Shown: piece after piece, positions 62,033 through 64,000 of the stretch
How the letters are laid out: every line of letters begins with the position of its first letter
How positions within the stretch are numbered: the first letter of the stretch is position 1
DNA from: Pyropia yezoensis
Taxonomy: Eukaryota; Rhodophyta; Bangiophyceae; Bangiales; Bangiaceae
Direction of reading: 5' to 3'
DNA: 64,000 nucleotides
NCBI GenBank assembly: GCA_009829735.1
Contig: CM020618.1
Location: 23,545,346 to 23,609,345, forward strand
The notes under the pieces: model-generated
What the model saw: only the letters and a program-made list of their open reading frames with translations
Databases searched by the model: none
What the model was told of the DNA's origin: nothing
Made by a program: the position numbers and the translations under genes

Positions 62033-63991
62033 TGTATCGTCGCCCAGCTCCTCCTCCAGCTCCCCCTCCAGCTCCACCACCTCCCCGGGCGCGAGGCCAT
62101 CGTCGCCGTCCAGGTCGTCCTCCTCATCATCGTCCTCCTCGGGGGCGACTTCCTCAAAGCCGAGCTCCGCCTCCAGGTCATCGCCAAAGCCAGCTGACCC
62201 CGTCCGGTCGTCCACGCCAATCGAGTCGTCGTCGTCCTCGTCGTCGTCGTCGTCCTCGTCATCCTCATAATCGTCGTCCTCGCCGTCGTCCTCGTCGTCG
62301 TCCTCGTCGTCCTCCTCCTCTTCGTACGCCACAAAGTCGTCATCAAAGTCCCACTCGGCGGCGCCTTCACCGACGCCCGTCCCCCGAAACACCTCAAACA
62401 CCCGCGCGTACTCGGCAGGGTCAAAGCCGCGCACCCCCCGCAGGCCACTCCCCTCGCACGTCCGACAAAAGCCCTTGCCCAGGCTGTGACATGCGGGGCA
62501 CTGGGCGGCGCCACGCGCGTCGAGGACCAGGTCGGGGCGGCCCCAAACGGCGGCGGCGGCGGTCGCGGCCGCCGCCGCGCTGCCCCCGCCGCCAACGGTG
62601 CCCCCGCCTGCTGCGGGGGCCCGCACGTCGAGGGGCGGCAGCCAGCCGACGCCTCCACACACATCGCACGCGCCCAGCCCCGAGCCGCGGCAGGGGGTGC
62701 AGTCGGCGCTTGGCGCCGGGGCCTGCCGGTAGTGCGCGCGGATGAGCGGCCGCGGGTCGGACCGCAGGGACAGGATGGCGGCCATGTCCATGGGGGGACC
62801 CGCCCCAGGCGGCCGCTCCCCAATCGGCCGCGTCCGCCCGTTGGAGAGCCGACGAAGGAGCGCCCGCGCGGCGCCGCCGCCGTCCCCACCGTCCCCACCG
62901 CCGCCGCCCCGACCCGTCGCGCCCGCCACACCGCGCCCATTCGCGCCGGCGGGGCCAAGGCCAGCTGGCCCGCCGCCGCCGCCACCATCTCCACCGCCCG
63001 ACGCAGCGCGCCCGCGGCCACGGCCATTGGCGGAGCGGCCGTCGGCCGCCGCCGCCGCCGACGCCCCCCCACCGGCGGCCGACCCCCCCCCGTACGGGCC
63101 CGCCCCTGACAGGAAGCCCGGCGGTCCCCCCGTGGAACCAGACGGCACTGCCAGCGGGTTGTTGGCCGCGGCGGTGAGCATGGTCGGTCGCGCGCGGCGC
63201 ACGGGGGGGCGGCCACCGCCCGTTGGGGGCTTGCCGGCCCCACCGGCGGGCGTATCGGCCGGTGGGGGGGTGGGGGGGGGGGGCTGCTCGGCGGCTTCCG
63301 CGGCAGCTTCGGCGGCCGCCGCCGCCGCCACCGCCGCCACCGCGTCGGTGGGCGCGCCCAATCCTCGACCGCCAGCGCGGCGGCCGCGGGTGGCGCCGCC
63401 ACCACTGGTGCTGCTGCCGGCGACGCCACCGGCCCGGCCAGCGCCACCCGCGGCGGCGCCACCACTAGTCGAAGTCGACCGGTCTGCGGCATCCGCGGCG
63501 GCACCGGCCGCCCCCCCCGTCCCCGAATACCCAGGGGTAGACGCCCACGGCGCGGAGCTGTCTGAAGCAGCGCCAGCCGCAGGCGCGGCGGACGACCCCG
63601 TCTTGGCACCCGACCGGGCCACCTGGAGGAGGGTGGAAAACGAGTCGGACCGGAAGCTCGTGGGGCTGACATTGACGGGTGACGGCGGCCCGTCGCCATC
63701 GGGAGCGGCGGCGGCATCCTTGGACGCCTGCACAGTGAGCTGAGGCGGTGGCGGCGGCGGCAGCGTCGGTGCGGGGGCAGGGTGGCCGCCGCCAGCGAGC
63801 GGCCGCGGCGGGCCGACGGCACCCCTGTCAACGCCCGCGTCCCCGTCGGCCCCACCGGGAGCGTCGCCGCGGTTGCCGCCCTCCTCCTCCACCACCTCGG
63901 CTTCGGAAAAGCCGTCGGCCCAAACGGGGGCGCCGCCGATGCTGTTTGCCCCAAAGCCCCGCGTCGGCGTTGTGGGCGTCGTCGCGGGCAT
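61976..63991 (-). CDS. DnaJ-type zinc-finger protein with acidic tail
   Basis: 671 aa. Near residues 430-520 are paired CxxC motifs with the CxxCxGxG look of the DnaJ Cys-rich domain: CTPCRGSGLGACDVCGG and CPACHSLGKGFCRTCEGSG, with about 55 residues between the pairs. No J domain precedes them, so this resembles plant plastid DnaJ-like zinc-finger proteins such as BSD2 and LQY1 that assist folding. Between them and the end is a short conserved-looking piece, then a tail of about 120 residues dominated by Asp and Glu, coded by long GTC/CTC trinucleotide runs. The first 380 residues are Ala/Gly/Pro low-complexity. The ATG is only 9 bases from the window end, so a longer N-terminus cannot be excluded. 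Confidence 0.82.
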
Positions 63992-64000
63992 GCGCCCGCG

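Overview
The window looks like nuclear DNA of a photosynthetic eukaryote, most likely a bangiophyte red alga (Porphyra/Pyropia type). The reasons are very high GC, proteins full of Ala/Gly/Pro runs, mostly intronless genes, plastid-type leaders, a thylakoid-type Tat leader, and a GH36 alpha-galactosidase that would suit floridoside metabolism. The organism is an inference; a GC-rich green alga is the main alternative.

Layout. 1-14.3 kb is mobile and repetitive: a long direct repeat (1-3254 and 8625 to about 11880) carries two copies of an unrecognised two-exon gene and runs into a minisatellite of about 187 bp. A 500-N gap lies inside the first minisatellite, and a decayed Helitron (Rep plus Pif1 helicase) lies between the two copies. 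14.3-24.7 kb is a host island: a ChaN/Tiki-like thylakoid protein, a PPPDE (DeSI-type) peptidase and an Ala-rich coiled-coil protein. It is bracketed by two inverted copies of one pogo/Tigger end. 24.7-34.8 kb is a pogo/Tigger DNA transposon whose transposase is split by a very young Ty3-type chromodomain LTR retrotransposon with identical LTRs, a 5-bp target duplication and an extra long ORF on the opposite strand.

34.8-64 kb is host: a RING protein, tRNA-Leu(UAG), a secreted Thr/Ala-repeat Cys-rich protein, an 11-exon GH36 alpha-galactosidase, SurE and organellar methionyl-tRNA synthetase (divergent pair), a GT25-like membrane glycosyltransferase, a membrane-anchored staphylococcal-nuclease-like protein and an SRR1 protein (divergent pair), and an acidic DnaJ-type zinc-finger protein.

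The most unusual signals are in the GH36 gene, which is intron-rich beside intronless neighbours. Introns 2 and 8 are copies of each other, introns 6 and 7 form a second related pair (introner-like), and intron 9 is built from tandem copies of the end of exon 9, which looks like intron birth caught in the act. The LTR element's antisense ORF and its many small CAAC/GTTG-centred palindromes are the other top leads. All coordinates and motif calls were read by eye; no database search was run.
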